In this document: piece by piece, positions 30,485 to 39,536 of the stretch | How positions within the stretch are numbered: position 1 is the stretch's first letter | Layout of the letters: each line of letters opens with the position of its first letter | Assembly (NCBI RefSeq): GCF_000621845.1 | Contig: NZ_JHXF01000007.1 | Location: forward strand, 220,194-284,193 | Source of the DNA: Ruminococcus flavefaciens MA2007 | GTDB taxonomy: Bacteria > Bacillota > Clostridia > Oscillospirales > Ruminococcaceae | Direction: 5' to 3' | Length of the DNA stretch: 64,000 nt | Program-made: the position numbers and the translations under genes | The notes under the pieces: model-generated | The model's database searches: none | What the model was told of the DNA's origin: nothing | Seen by the model: only the letters and a program-made list of their open reading frames with translations

Positions 30485-30609
30485 GTCCGCTTACGCGGAC
30501 AAATTTGCTTTGTAGGGGACGGCGTCCTCGACGTCCCACAGATACAATCAAACTAACGGCGAACAACTCAAAAAAGCAGGCATAAAGCTAAGCTTTATGC
30601 CTGCTTTTT
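30485..30609. repeat. GTAGGGG-family palindrome and bidirectional terminator
   Basis: GTCCGC/GCGGAC (30485-30500) and GTAGGGGACGGCGTCC...GACGTCCCAC (30512-30539) are short hairpins. AAAAAGCAGGCATAAAGC / GCTTTATGCCTGCTTTTT (30570-30609) is a strong bidirectional terminator serving the RTX lipase gene. Confidence 0.8.
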
Positions 30610-32774
30610 CATATTTTCAGGAACATATAAGCTCCGTTTTTCTTTGCGACTGTATAGTTTGCTCCGCTGAAAACGAAGGTATACCTTGCAGGCTTGAAGT
30701 TCCTGATAGTAACCCTGTCCCCTGTATTCATATTCCTTATGGTCAAGCTTTTATCGTCAGAGGTCGTGAACAGCATTTCCGAGGGCTGCATATCCTCAAA
30801 ATTCAGCGTTTCGTCGCCGTCAGAGTCGTTTATGGTATCGCTGCCGAAGCCTCTCTTGAAATAGTACTCATCATTGCCTATGCCGCCGTTGAGTATATCA
30901 TCGCCCTCTTCGCCGTAAAGCTTATCATTTCCCACACTTCCGTAAAGAGCGTCATTGCCTGCTCCGCCTTTGAGAGTATCATTGCCGAAGCCGCCGTGGA
31001 GATAATCGTTGTCCTGATTTCCCGACAAAGTATCGTCTCCCTCTCCGCCGAAGAGCTTGTCGCTGCCGCCCCAGCCATAGAGCTTGTCATTGCCTTCCTC
31101 GCCGTAAATGTCATCATCGCCGCCGCAGCCGTGGAGATTATCATTTCCCCTGCCGCCGTATATAGCCTCGGCAGCGTCGGTAAACGCGAGCTTGTCGTCT
31201 CCGCCTGTGCCGTATCTCAGGACCTTGCCCTCGTTGTTGCAGTACTCGAAATACTTGCTCCAGTTACTGAAGCCTGCAAGACTACCCAGACCTACGCTTC
31301 TCAGGAAGCTGCTGCGCACATTCATAGCTCCGTTTATGTATGACTTTACAATAGATACCGCATTGCTGACAGCTTTTGCACCGCCTCTCAGGCAGGAGTT
31401 TACCATATCCATAGCCGAGAGCTGATTCTGCAAAATAAAGCCGAGCTCCGCCGTGAGCTGCTTTGAAGATACCTCTCCCACTGCATAGCCAACCTGCGCC
31501 GCACGTTCGGAGATACTCTCTATGGCAAGTGAAGCGCCGAGATAGTAGAGCTTCATAAGATCGGGATCTGACATGACATAATTGAGCCTGTCGCCTATAG
31601 GCGCAGAGGCAAGAGAACTGTCCGCATTTGCGTCATGAGGGACAATAAGCAGGTCAAAGAGCATATCCTCGCCCTGTCTTGTTCCCACATATGAGGTCAG
31701 CGGCACGATTATCTCGTACAGATTCGTAAGGAATCCCACGCTCTCCTCAAGAGTGGCTTTTTCGCCGTTGAGACCGTTTGGAGAATTGCTTCCGCCGATG
31801 AACTGCTCCGAGAGAGTCATAAGTGTCCTGCACATATCCTCTCTCTTGTCATGGGGAAGATTCATGGCGTTTCTGCTTAGCTCCTGAGAGCACCTCGCCA
31901 GCTCTCTCTGCTGACTCACCTGATCGTTGAAGACGTTTCTGCGGAAATCGAAAAGATAATCGCAGTAACGCTCGTTAACGTCCTTATAGTATTCGGGTAC
32001 GATAGTATGAGCGCCGAAAATATCCGTAGAAGCCGTATTAGTCCTGATATAGACCGTATTCGGCTTTGGTATGACCTTATTTCCGAGTACGTTCACATAG
32101 TCGTTGTCGCCGCAGACGGAATACATCTTATTGCAAAGCCCCTTAACGCGGCTGTTGTTTGCGTTATAGTAGTCGATACTCCTCAGAAACTCAGGTGAAA
32201 AGCCCTGTCCGTCAAAGGAAATGCAGTATCTTACCTTGTCGCCGTAGCCCGATCTCAGCGTAACGAACTGAGACAGATTTCCGCCCTTTGAGTGACCTGT
32301 TACCACAAGCTTTACATCACCGCTGAGGTCAAGGGTATCAAGCACATCATTGAAGTAGCGGAGCGCCACATTCTGATACTCCGACGAGGTATTAGAGAGA
32401 CCGTCGCCGTTGTCGTACCAGCGTCCCGTGCCTGTACCGCGGTACACCACATATACCTTTGAGCCGTCGGAACTTCTGAATACCGCACCGCAGGCTCCCT
32501 TGTACCTTGCTCTGTCATGCTCGGAAAAGCTTACCAGCTCCAGTTCCCCCACATCTGAATTCCTGTTATCAGCAAAACTTCTCCTTACCATTTCCAGAGC
32601 CGCCTTCTGAGAATCCTCAAGACCGTCCATGCTTATCTGCTCGGCAATGCTTTTCAGAGTGATCGGCTGACTGCTCCTGATACATTTGTCAACGTACATG
32701 AATGTATTGAGTATTATCGAAGCTCTTGCTTCATTTGTTATCCCTTTTTCTGCAAAAAAATCAGACATCGACAT
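30609..32774 (-). CDS. Lipase-like protein with RTX calcium-binding repeats, 721 aa
   Basis: Residues about 1-275 form an alpha/beta-hydrolase resembling the Mbeg1-like/class 3 lipase group. Ser162 lies in the nucleophile elbow GHSKGG; Asp188 or a later Asp and His256 (FGAH) could complete the triad. A helical middle (275-520) is followed by about twelve glycine/aspartate nonapeptide repeats (522-655, e.g. [10 protein letters not shown]) that bind calcium in RTX proteins, then a C-terminal beta region. RTX proteins usually need a type I secretion system of Gram-negatives; there is no signal peptide or transporter gene here. The start ATG 32774 directly follows the stop of the lipoprotein gene. 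Confidence 0.85.
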   Translation of the reverse strand: MSMSDFFAEKGITNEARASIILNTFMYVDKCIRSSQPITLKSIAEQISMDGLEDSQKAALEMVRRSFADNRNSDVGELELVSFSEHDRARYKGACGAVFRSSDGSKVYVVYRGTGTGRWYDNGDGLSNTSSEYQNVALRYFNDVLDTLDLSGDVKLVVTGHSKGGNLSQFVTLRSGYGDKVRYCISFDGQGFSPEFLRSIDYYNANNSRVKGLCNKMYSVCGDNDYVNVLGNKVIPKPNTVYIRTNTASTDIFGAHTIVPEYYKDVNERYCDYLFDFRRNVFNDQVSQQRELARCSQELSRNAMNLPHDKREDMCRTLMTLSEQFIGGSNSPNGLNGEKATLEESVGFLTNLYEIIVPLTSYVGTRQGEDMLFDLLIVPHDANADSSLASAPIGDRLNYVMSDPDLMKLYYLGASLAIESISERAAQVGYAVGEVSSKQLTAELGFILQNQLSAMDMVNSCLRGGAKAVSNAVSIVKSYINGAMNVRSSFLRSVGLGSLAGFSNWSKYFEYCNNEGKVLRYGTGGDDKLAFTDAAEAIYGGRGNDNLHGCGGDDDIYGEEGNDKLYGWGGSDKLFGGEGDDTLSGNQDNDYLHGGFGNDTLKGGAGNDALYGSVGNDKLYGEEGDDILNGGIGNDEYYFKRGFGSDTINDSDGDETLNFEDMQPSEMLFTTSDDKSLTIRNMNTGDRVTIRNFKPARYTFVFSGANYTVAKKNGAYMFLKI

Positions 32775-33491
32775 TTACCCCCATTTTTTGTCCGTAATAT
32801 TGAAATCATCGTCCATTCCCACAGTACAGTCCGCTATTATATGGGACTTGTCCGCATCTGCGGCTGATACTGCGAAATCATAGTATTTATCGTCATCAAG
32901 ATATGCAATGTAAAAATAACAGCGTATTTTTTCGTCTTTGAGCTTTTCCAAAAGCTCGTCAAGCTTCTTTTCCTTCTTTGACATATCCTGTCCGCCGGGA
33001 AGAAGCACGGAATAGTAGCACTTTGAAGCCTTCAGCATCTCCTGCACCGTGGAATCCTTTCCCATATCCGCAGGCAGGACCATTTTATCATCGGGAGCAT
33101 AGAACGTCCTGCACTTCCCGTAGACCTGCTCCGCCATGGCTTGCAGGTAAGTCTCTGCGTCCTTTCTGAGGTAATACGCCATATAGTTGTCCCTGTTCTC
33201 GGTCTTGCCGTCGAAAACTCCGCGGACCGCGTATACCGTATCATTGGGGAGCTTCTCCGAGCGAACGTGTATAGCGCAGTGATCCTGCAAAGCCGTGCCG
33301 CCTCCTGCGTTATCCACAAAAGTGAAGCTCTCGCCGTACTTCTCATTAAGGCTTTCGATAAGGAGCGTCTGACCGTCCTTGACAGCCACCTCCGCACTAT
33401 TCTTATTACAGCCCGTGCCGCCGAAGATGACAGCCGCCGCAAGAGCCGCTCCAAAGGCTATATGCTTAATGTGTTTTCTGATATATATCAC
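32775..33491 (-). CDS. Putative lipoprotein, 238 aa
   Basis: A hydrophobic leader ending in the lipobox FGGTGC (Cys near residue 28) predicts a lipid-anchored extracellular protein. The mature part has no fold I recognise; it is mixed alpha/beta with a Lys/Glu-rich helix (SKKEKKLDELLEKLKDEK). The start is uncertain: the frame opens at GTG 33491, but GTG overlaps the strong GGAGGTGAT ribosome binding site, so an ATA or ATC codon 6-9 bases downstream is a possible true start. It forms an operon with the RTX lipase (TAA directly abuts ATG), so it may help anchor or export that protein. Confidence 0.72.
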   Translation of the reverse strand: MIYIRKHIKHIAFGAALAAAVIFGGTGCNKNSAEVAVKDGQTLLIESLNEKYGESFTFVDNAGGGTALQDHCAIHVRSEKLPNDTVYAVRGVFDGKTENRDNYMAYYLRKDAETYLQAMAEQVYGKCRTFYAPDDKMVLPADMGKDSTVQEMLKASKCYYSVLLPGGQDMSKKEKKLDELLEKLKDEKIRCYFYIAYLDDDKYYDFAVSAADADKSHIIADCTVGMDDDFNITDKKWG

Positions 33492-33528
33492 CTCCGATAC
33501 AATATGCGCTCCAGCCGATCACAGACGG

Positions 33529-33558
33529 CGGCTCGGAGCAGTATCCTGCCCCGAGCCG
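33529..33558 (-). promoter_or_regulatory. Leader hairpin of the lipoprotein-RTX operon
   Basis: CGGCTCGG (33529-33536) / CCGAGCCG (33551-33558), an 8-bp perfect GC-rich stem with a 14-base loop, in the ~175-base leader. Confidence 0.5.
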
Positions 33559-33673
33559 CATAAATTCTCAGCCTATCAGTGATAAATAGTGAAATAACGC
33601 GATATAGCTGTGATAAAATGCATGGAGCGACATTGACGTATTAGCTGAAAGCATGACTAACGATTATGTTAAT

Positions 33674-33702
33674 ATTTTACACATTTTTAGTGCTAATGTC
33701 AA
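33674..33702 (-). promoter_or_regulatory. Promoter of the lipoprotein-RTX operon
   Basis: Minus strand TTGACA (33697-33702), 17-base spacer, TAAAAT (33674-33679). Confidence 0.75.
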
Positions 33703-33799
33703 TATATCCTATATCTATTTAGTAATTTTACGCGAAATTTTTGGCGGATTGTATAAGCTTCGCTCTCTAAGTATGTATAAAATGCCGGTTTGACAAATA

Positions 33800-33817
33800 A
33801 CGTATCATGCCATACGT
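33800..33817 (+). promoter_or_regulatory. Dyad ACGTAT-N6-ATACGT upstream of the Fic operon
   Basis: A perfect inverted hexamer pair 22 bases before the -35 hexamer of the toxin-antitoxin promoter. It may be an operator, although this antitoxin shows no obvious DNA-binding domain. Confidence 0.35.
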
Positions 33818-33838
33818 ATAACATTTTTGCGCAGACTG

Positions 33839-33867
33839 TTGACAAACGGCATAAAAAAGGGTATAAT
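33839..33867 (+). promoter_or_regulatory. Promoter of the VbhA-Fic operon
   Basis: TTGACA (33839-33844), 17-base spacer, TATAAT (33862-33867); perfect consensus. Confidence 0.85.
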
Positions 33868-33891
33868 ATCGTCGTAAAGGAGCTGATAACA

Positions 33892-34062
33892 ATGCAGAAC
33901 GTCACCACCGAAAAAGCGCTGAAAAACCAGCTTGCCTCCGTCCGCATGGAGGGCTACCGCTTTTCGGAAAAGGAGATCGAAAATGTCAGAAGATGTCTTA
34001 GCGGCGAGCTGTCATTCAAACAGTTCACAGATAAGATAATCAAAGACGCCAAAAGAAAATAA
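33892..34062 (+). CDS. VbhA-like antitoxin of a Fic toxin, 56 aa
   Basis: A small helical protein carrying the class I Fic inhibitory motif S/T-xxx-E-G/N as SVRMEG (Ser16, Glu20, Gly21). In characterised systems the Glu reaches into the Fic ATP site and blocks adenylylation. The second half (RFSEKEIENVRRCLSGELSFKQFTDKII) matches the helical tail of VbhA-type antitoxins. I chose ATG 33892 because AAAGGAG lies 9 bases upstream; the longer frame from 33790 would run through the promoter. The stop overlaps the toxin start (TAATG). Confidence 0.88.
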   Translation: MQNVTTEKALKNQLASVRMEGYRFSEKEIENVRRCLSGELSFKQFTDKIIKDAKRK

Positions 34063-34661
34063 TGGCTGTCTATAAAATAGAGGGCTGTCAGTGGAACTGC
34101 TACCCTGATACAACAGTGCTCATAAACAAGCTTGATATCAGAGACCAGAAGGAGCTCGACGCTCTCGAAAAGCAGATAACCCTGCTCCGCGGCATACAGG
34201 CTGAACAGGAAACAGAATTCGTCAATGTGGACTTTGAGCTCTACAAGTCCCTCCACAGGACTCTCTTCGGAGACCTCTACGACTGGGCAGGCTGTCTCCG
34301 CACTATCAATATTTCCAAAAAAGGCACTGTTTTCTGCGACCATAGCGAGCTTGAAAGGCTCGGCACACTGAAATTCAAGCGGCTTGCCGCTCAGGACTTC
34401 CTCTGCGGACTGCCCGACAGCGCATTTCTCGATGAGACAGCCGAACTGTATCACGAGCTCAATATGCTTCACCCATTCCGCGAGGGCAACGGACGCACCC
34501 TGCGCCTGTTCATAACCCTGCTTGTACGAAATACAGGACGGGATATCGACTTTGCAAAATGCGGCACGGATATGCTCATTATCGCAGCTATAAAGGCTGC
34601 ACAGGGCGATCTGTCCATGCTCAGAGACGTATTCGGGGAAATGATATCCCCTTCCATGTAA
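34062..34661 (+). CDS. Fic domain toxin (class I, adenylyltransferase), 199 aa
   Basis: A Fic/DOC family protein expected to transfer AMP to a target protein (DNA gyrase and topoisomerase IV in the related VbhT and FicT toxins). The catalytic motif HPFREGNGRT is complete, with His and the phosphate-binding turn. The upstream DLYDWAGCLRTINISKKGTVF flap region is also present. It depends on the preceding 56-residue antitoxin, whose stop codon it overlaps by one base. Terminated by a strong hairpin directly after the stop. The isolated pair looks like a type II toxin-antitoxin locus; no mobile marker lies next to it. Confidence 0.93.
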   Translation: MAVYKIEGCQWNCYPDTTVLINKLDIRDQKELDALEKQITLLRGIQAEQETEFVNVDFELYKSLHRTLFGDLYDWAGCLRTINISKKGTVFCDHSELERLGTLKFKRLAAQDFLCGLPDSAFLDETAELYHELNMLHPFREGNGRTLRLFITLLVRNTGRDIDFAKCGTDMLIIAAIKAAQGDLSMLRDVFGEMISPSM

Positions 34662-34686
34662 AAAACCGCTTTCAAGGCGGTTTTTT
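34661..34686 (+). terminator. Terminator of the Fic operon
   Basis: AAAAAACCGC / GCGGTTTTTT with a TTTCAAG loop. Confidence 0.9.
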
Positions 34687-34802
34687 ATGGTTTTTATGGA
34701 AACTAAATCGGTATACTATTTGTAATATTCAGTGCTTTTTCTTCATTTCTTTATACAAATGTAACATTTTTATGAACCGCAAACTTTGTTTTGCCATACA
34801 AG

Positions 34803-34831
34803 TTGACAAATGCAATGAAATAATGTAAAAT
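34803..34831 (+). promoter_or_regulatory. Promoter of the diguanylate cyclase operon
   Basis: TTGACA (34803-34808), 17-base spacer, TAAAAT (34826-34831). A small hairpin AGAAGCTC / GAGCTTCT follows in the leader at about 34857-34882. Confidence 0.8.
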
Positions 34832-34911
34832 AGTACTATAAATATAACTATGTGAAGAAGCTCCCCTCTTTTCGAGCTTCTCCCTCGGATAAAACGGACA
34901 GAGGTATCAAA

Positions 34912-36198
34912 ATGTCAAGATCACTAAATAAATCTATAGGATCATTTGCGGCAGTCATACTCGTCCTTTTTGTTCTCATCAGCTTCGGCGTTTCATACGG
35001 CTGTGTAAAACTTATAAGCTCGCACTACAGTGAACGCGCCGCTTCCGCCGCTCTTGACTTTTCTTCGCTGACTATCAACGCAGATAATGCAAGACAAAGC
35101 TTTAAAACAAGAATCAAATCTGATGATTATGAATCGGTACAGAACAAACTCTCCGCATATCAACGCAGCAACAGTGACATAATAAACAGGATATCCCTCG
35201 TCAGCTTCAGCAACACCGCAGGCGTATATATCTACGATTCAGGCGGCGAAGCCCTTGGCGCACGCCTCGATTATACAAGCTACACCTCATCTGTAAAGGC
35301 TGAGCTGATAAACGGCAGAAATTCCATGAACCATATGAATAAGGGCAGGCTCACGGTATACCGTCCGCTGAGGACCGTCGACGACAATCTCTGCGGTACA
35401 GTGATAGTCGAGCTTCAGGAACCCTTCGAGAAGCATTACTTCACGCTTATCGCAGGCGTATTCGGTGCGCTCCTTATCCTCAGCCTGATATTTGTACTCA
35501 TTCTGGTGCTGCATCTGAAAAAGAAAATATCTTCCCCTCTCAAGAAGATATCTGCTTACATTGATTCTATCCAGAAAAACGAAAAATCCCATAAAGCTAC
35601 CGACGCTTCGGTAATATTTGACGACTCCCGCGAGGACGAGATAGGACAGCTCAGCGCTTCCCTGAAAGCCCTCCTCAGCAGCATGGACACAGGCGAAAGA
35701 GACCTGAATCAGGCTATATATGACGCCAACCACGACGGTATGACTCAGCACTGGAACAAGCGATTCTATCACAGCATGGAAGAATCCTTCCGCAAGTGCG
35801 AAGCTCTCTGCGTCATATACTTCGACGTCAATAACCTCAAGCTCATGAACGACACCCTCGGTCATGAGAGCGGCGACTTCGTCATCAAGAGAGCCGCAAA
35901 CTACATAAGGGAATTTCTTGAGGACGGAGACTATTGTTTCAGAATGGGCGGCGACGAATTCCTCATCGTCATGACTAAAGGTTCTATCAGAAAATTAGAT
36001 AAAGTAATGGATAAACTCAACGAAGATTCGCCGTATATACTCAGCAGAAAAAGCGATTCCGTAAAATGCTCGCTGTCATACGGCTGTTCATACGCAAAGG
36101 GCGTCTTTTCCTACGATTCTCTCCTTGCAGAGGCTGAGGAAAATATGTACTTGAAAAAAGCAGAGCTGAAAAAGCTGCTCAAGATGCCCGACAGATAA
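34912..36198 (+). CDS. Membrane diguanylate cyclase, 428 aa
   Basis: Makes c-di-GMP from two GTP. It has an N-terminal helix (residues 12-34), an extracytoplasmic sensor region (~35-178), a second helix (~180-200) and a HAMP-like linker. The GGDEF domain has an intact MGGDEF near residues 344-349, so it should be active. The place of the inhibitory RxxD site reads EDGD, so product inhibition is probably absent. I chose ATG 34912 (MSRSLN) with GAGG eight bases upstream over a GTG at 34852. First gene of an operon with a two-helix sensor and a solute-binding lipoprotein. Confidence 0.9.
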   Translation: MSRSLNKSIGSFAAVILVLFVLISFGVSYGCVKLISSHYSERAASAALDFSSLTINADNARQSFKTRIKSDDYESVQNKLSAYQRSNSDIINRISLVSFSNTAGVYIYDSGGEALGARLDYTSYTSSVKAELINGRNSMNHMNKGRLTVYRPLRTVDDNLCGTVIVELQEPFEKHYFTLIAGVFGALLILSLIFVLILVLHLKKKISSPLKKISAYIDSIQKNEKSHKATDASVIFDDSREDEIGQLSASLKALLSSMDTGERDLNQAIYDANHDGMTQHWNKRFYHSMEESFRKCEALCVIYFDVNNLKLMNDTLGHESGDFVIKRAANYIREFLEDGDYCFRMGGDEFLIVMTKGSIRKLDKVMDKLNEDSPYILSRKSDSVKCSLSYGCSYAKGVFSYDSLLAEAEENMYLKKAELKKLLKMPDR

Positions 36199-36212
36199 GC
36201 GAGGTGGCAGTT

Positions 36213-37805
36213 TTGGAAAAGGAAAAAATAATAAGGCGAAGATTTGCTCCGTTTTCCAATACCCCTGTAAATATCAAAAGCGCTATCCTTGTCGTCATGA
36301 TGCTGGCCGCGGTACTGACGATATGGGGCTCAATGGTAAGAACTATCAAGCTTACCCAGAAAGAAAAATACAGACAAATGGAGCATACCGTAGTCACAGG
36401 CTCGGAGCAGATAGTGAATCTCTCCGTTGAGAGTGCTGTGTCTATCGCAAAAAACATATATACCAACGAAGCTATCTACGACTTTCTCAACGAACAATAC
36501 TCATCTGAGGCAGAATACTACGCAGCCTACTATCCGCTCCAGCGCAATACTGCCCTGAATATCGCAGAGACCAACATCGTAAAGCGCTGCACTATCTACA
36601 CCAAGAATCCCACCGTCCTCACAGGCGGCGGCATTAAAAAGCTTGATACCGCAGTCAACGACTACTGGTACAAGTACTTCAAGGAGCTCAATAAATCCAC
36701 TGTGCTCTGCATAGACCAGGAAAAGAACGAGTTCATTCTCATCAGAAAGCTGGACTACTACAACCTCGAAACAGGCGACAGCTACCTCTGTCTTGAACTG
36801 AACAGCAAGGTAATATCAGAATTTGCCGACAGCCTCGATTTCGACGGCGAGCTCTACATAATGAGCGGCAATCATCTGCTGTACTCCAGCGACAAGGACG
36901 CCTTGACAGTAGATAATATCTCTATCAGTCAGGACTTTGAGTGCATTACCCGAAACTACTACACAGTTGATATAGAGTTCTACTCGCGCTGCTACAAAAA
37001 GGGCTTCCATGACTTTATAAAGCTCAACAAGCAGCTCATGGTGCTTCTTGCAGGCATAGTCGTGTTCTCGATATTTACGGGACGTATGCTTGCTGTAGGC
37101 ATAAAGCGCAGAGTCAAGGCTGCTGCGGCAGAGTACAAGGCTATCGGCATCATACAGCATACCCGCAAGGGCAAGAACGGCAGGGACGAAATAGGCACAC
37201 TGCTTGACCTATGCTGTGATATGTCGGAAAAGCTCCAGCAGAGCGGCAGGGAGTTCAAGCAGAGGGACGCCTCTCTCCTGCGCAAGGAATCGGATTACGC
37301 TTCACTGTTCAGAACAGCAATGCGCCTTGACGCAGAGCTCACCATGAACGAAAAATATCCCGATATCAACTCAAACAGCAACGACGAGGACATCTCACTT
37401 ACACAGGAGGCAGAGCTCATCGAGGAGGTATCAGCCAAATACGGAACGAAATTCTCGGCTTCTCCAATACCGCCTGAGAAATGGCACGTTCCGGCCTACT
37501 CCTTTGCCCTCATCGCAGCAGATATATTTAAGCGCTATGAGGACGTTTCCTCTAACATCACAGTGACCGAGGATACCGCCGTAATCTCCTTTGAGAGCAG
37601 CGATGTCCCCTCCAAGGACGACATTCTCAAGCTCAGCGCAATATTTGAGGACAACGATATAAGCGACGAATACAGCTTTGACAGAAACTACAGGTTCAAC
37701 CCGTATCTGCGGCTCAAACACTGTCTCGGTGACAGAGTTGAATTCGAGATACCCTTCCGTGACAGATTCAGACTTGTATTTACAATAAAGAAAGATACAG
37801 AATAG
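36213..37805 (+). CDS. Two-helix membrane sensor with degenerate cytoplasmic domain, 530 aa
   Basis: Topology resembles YesM-type sensor histidine kinases: TM1 (~residues 22-40), a ~235-residue extracellular sensor, TM2 (~275-297), then a HAMP-like and coiled region. The expected phospho-His and the ATP-binding N and G boxes are missing. The last ~100 residues (AYSFALIAADIF ... LRLKHCLGDRVEFEIPFRDRFRLVFTI) look like a decayed ATPase fold, so it probably senses and passes a signal without kinase activity. I prefer TTG 36213: the GAGGTGG at 36201 gives it correct spacing, whereas the GTG at 36204 lies within that site. Flanked by a cyclase and a binding protein in one operon. Confidence 0.7.
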   Translation: MEKEKIIRRRFAPFSNTPVNIKSAILVVMMLAAVLTIWGSMVRTIKLTQKEKYRQMEHTVVTGSEQIVNLSVESAVSIAKNIYTNEAIYDFLNEQYSSEAEYYAAYYPLQRNTALNIAETNIVKRCTIYTKNPTVLTGGGIKKLDTAVNDYWYKYFKELNKSTVLCIDQEKNEFILIRKLDYYNLETGDSYLCLELNSKVISEFADSLDFDGELYIMSGNHLLYSSDKDALTVDNISISQDFECITRNYYTVDIEFYSRCYKKGFHDFIKLNKQLMVLLAGIVVFSIFTGRMLAVGIKRRVKAAAAEYKAIGIIQHTRKGKNGRDEIGTLLDLCCDMSEKLQQSGREFKQRDASLLRKESDYASLFRTAMRLDAELTMNEKYPDINSNSNDEDISLTQEAELIEEVSAKYGTKFSASPIPPEKWHVPAYSFALIAADIFKRYEDVSSNITVTEDTAVISFESSDVPSKDDILKLSAIFEDNDISDEYSFDRNYRFNPYLRLKHCLGDRVEFEIPFRDRFRLVFTIKKDTE

Positions 37806-37815
37806 GGGGATAAGT

Positions 37816-39441
37816 ATGACGATAAGGAAAATGACGGCAGCTCTCATTGCTGCGGCAATGACACTTTCCGTAAGCGGCTGCGGCAAGAAAAAGCCCAAGG
37901 AAAGCAATATCAAAGAATTCACCGGAATATTTGCTGCAAAAATACCTGAGATCGACAGAGACAATGAGATACAGCAGCTCATCGGTGAAAAAACCGGCGT
38001 TATCCTTCGTCAGTCATGGATATCAGATCAGGACGATATAGACAAGACCTTCAGCGATATGATGATATCCAACAAGTACCCCGATTTCATGACGCCCGAC
38101 GCTGAAAACTGCCAGAAGCTCATCAAGGAGGGCGCATTTATCCCTATCGACAGCTATTGGGACCAGTACCCGAGAATAAAAAATATGTACAGCGAAAGAG
38201 AGTGGGACAGCGTCCGCGCCGACGACGGTCATGTGTATTATATACCGCTGTTCTCCTCTATCAACATCAAGGACACCAATCCTATCCACAGCGGCGAAGC
38301 CTTCTGGATACAGGTAAAAGTCCTTGAATGGGCAGGCTATCCCGATATCAAAACTCCCTATGAGTACTTCGACCTTATCGAAAGATACCTTGCAGCCAAT
38401 CCCACTAACGAAAACGGCGAAGCCTACTATGGCTACGAAATAGAAGCAAATGACGCATGGTTCTTTGCTCTCGACAATCCGCCAATGTTCCTTGACGGCT
38501 ATCCCAACGACGGCTGCTGTATCGTAGACACCGAAACTCTCGAAGCCAAGGACTACAACCTGACGCCTACAGCAAAGGCATGGTACAAGCTTCTTAACGA
38601 GGAATACCAAAAAGGCATAATCGACAAGGAGTTTTCAATGCTCAATTCCGAGCAGTACTATTCAAGGCTCGCATCGGGCAGAGTTCTCGGCATGATAGAC
38701 CAGAACTGGAACTTCTCCAGCGCAGTAAACAAGCTGCCCCCTGACTGCACATATATCCCTCTGGGAATAACCATGGACAGAAGTATCCCCGACAGATACC
38801 GCGACAGAGTCGCATTCAACGGCTCAGCAGGTGTTGGTGTCTCAATAAGCTGCGACGATCCCGAAGCGGCAATAAAGTTCATCAGCGACCTTCTCACACC
38901 CGAGATACTCAATCTCCGATTCTGGGGTATACAGGGCGTTGATTACAGCGTTGACAAGGACGGCATATTCTATCAGACCGACGAGCAGTACGCACAGTGG
39001 CGCAACGAGGAATACCGCAGAAAGCATATATGCGTTTACAATTATATGCCCTATTATCTCGGCATGGCGCCCGACGGCATAAACGCCTTTGAGTCCACAA
39101 ACCAGCCGAATATCTTCTATGAGCACCTGTCCGACGATGTTCAGCGCTGCTTCAGCGCATACGGCATACAGACCTACACGGAAATGCTCAACGATCCGCC
39201 CGAGAACCCACCGTGGTATCCAATGTGGTCATTCAGCAATTCAGTTACCGACGAGACCAACTACGGCAAGGTCATGAAGCAGATAGACGCCGCAAAGCAC
39301 AGATATCTGCCGCTTCTGGTAATGACCAGCGACTTTGAAAGCACATGGGAAGAATATGTTGACGAATATAATCATATAGATTCGCAGATATATTTTGACG
39401 AGCTTACAGCGGAGGTCCGCAGAAGAGCAGAACAACAATAA
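37816..39441 (+). CDS. Extracellular solute-binding lipoprotein, 541 aa
   Basis: A lipoprotein of the ABC sugar-binding family, LplA-like group: signal peptide with lipobox VSGCG (Cys22), then a two-lobed periplasmic-type binding fold of the length common for oligosaccharide binders in Firmicutes (DKTFSDMMISNKYPDFM, GKRVLGMIDQ-like segments). No permease or ATPase gene lies beside it, so it may feed an unlinked transporter or, more likely from context, present ligand to the adjacent membrane sensor. GGGGGAT precedes ATG 37816, ten bases after the sensor gene. A terminator follows. Confidence 0.88.
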   Translation: MTIRKMTAALIAAAMTLSVSGCGKKKPKESNIKEFTGIFAAKIPEIDRDNEIQQLIGEKTGVILRQSWISDQDDIDKTFSDMMISNKYPDFMTPDAENCQKLIKEGAFIPIDSYWDQYPRIKNMYSEREWDSVRADDGHVYYIPLFSSINIKDTNPIHSGEAFWIQVKVLEWAGYPDIKTPYEYFDLIERYLAANPTNENGEAYYGYEIEANDAWFFALDNPPMFLDGYPNDGCCIVDTETLEAKDYNLTPTAKAWYKLLNEEYQKGIIDKEFSMLNSEQYYSRLASGRVLGMIDQNWNFSSAVNKLPPDCTYIPLGITMDRSIPDRYRDRVAFNGSAGVGVSISCDDPEAAIKFISDLLTPEILNLRFWGIQGVDYSVDKDGIFYQTDEQYAQWRNEEYRRKHICVYNYMPYYLGMAPDGINAFESTNQPNIFYEHLSDDVQRCFSAYGIQTYTEMLNDPPENPPWYPMWSFSNSVTDETNYGKVMKQIDAAKHRYLPLLVMTSDFESTWEEYVDEYNHIDSQIYFDELTAEVRRRAEQQ

Positions 39442-39449
39442 AAACAGCA

Positions 39450-39475
39450 AAGGCGCGGCATTCACCGCGCCTTTA
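39450..39475 (+). terminator. Terminator of the cyclase-sensor-binding protein operon
   Basis: AAGGCGCGG / CCGCGCCTT with a CATTCA loop, followed by TATTATC. Confidence 0.8.
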
Positions 39476-39488
39476 TTATCGTAAACCG

Positions 39489-39516
39489 AAACAGCCGCCC
39501 ATAGGGGCGGCTGCTG
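39489..39516 (-). terminator. Terminator of the GH30 gene
   Basis: On the minus strand CAGCCGCCC / GGGCGGCTG followed by the T-rich TTTCGGTTT. Confidence 0.65.
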
Positions 39517-39536
39517 TGTTATCTCATAAATTCAAC

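Noticed and set aside
33790..33891. N-terminal extension of the VbhA-like antitoxin
   Set aside because: Contains the promoter at 33839-33867; the shorter form starts after a clear AAAGGAG and has family length.
34832..34911. c-di-GMP riboswitch before the diguanylate cyclase gene
   Set aside because: The leader is only ~75 bases and has one small hairpin, without GEMM-like conserved bases.
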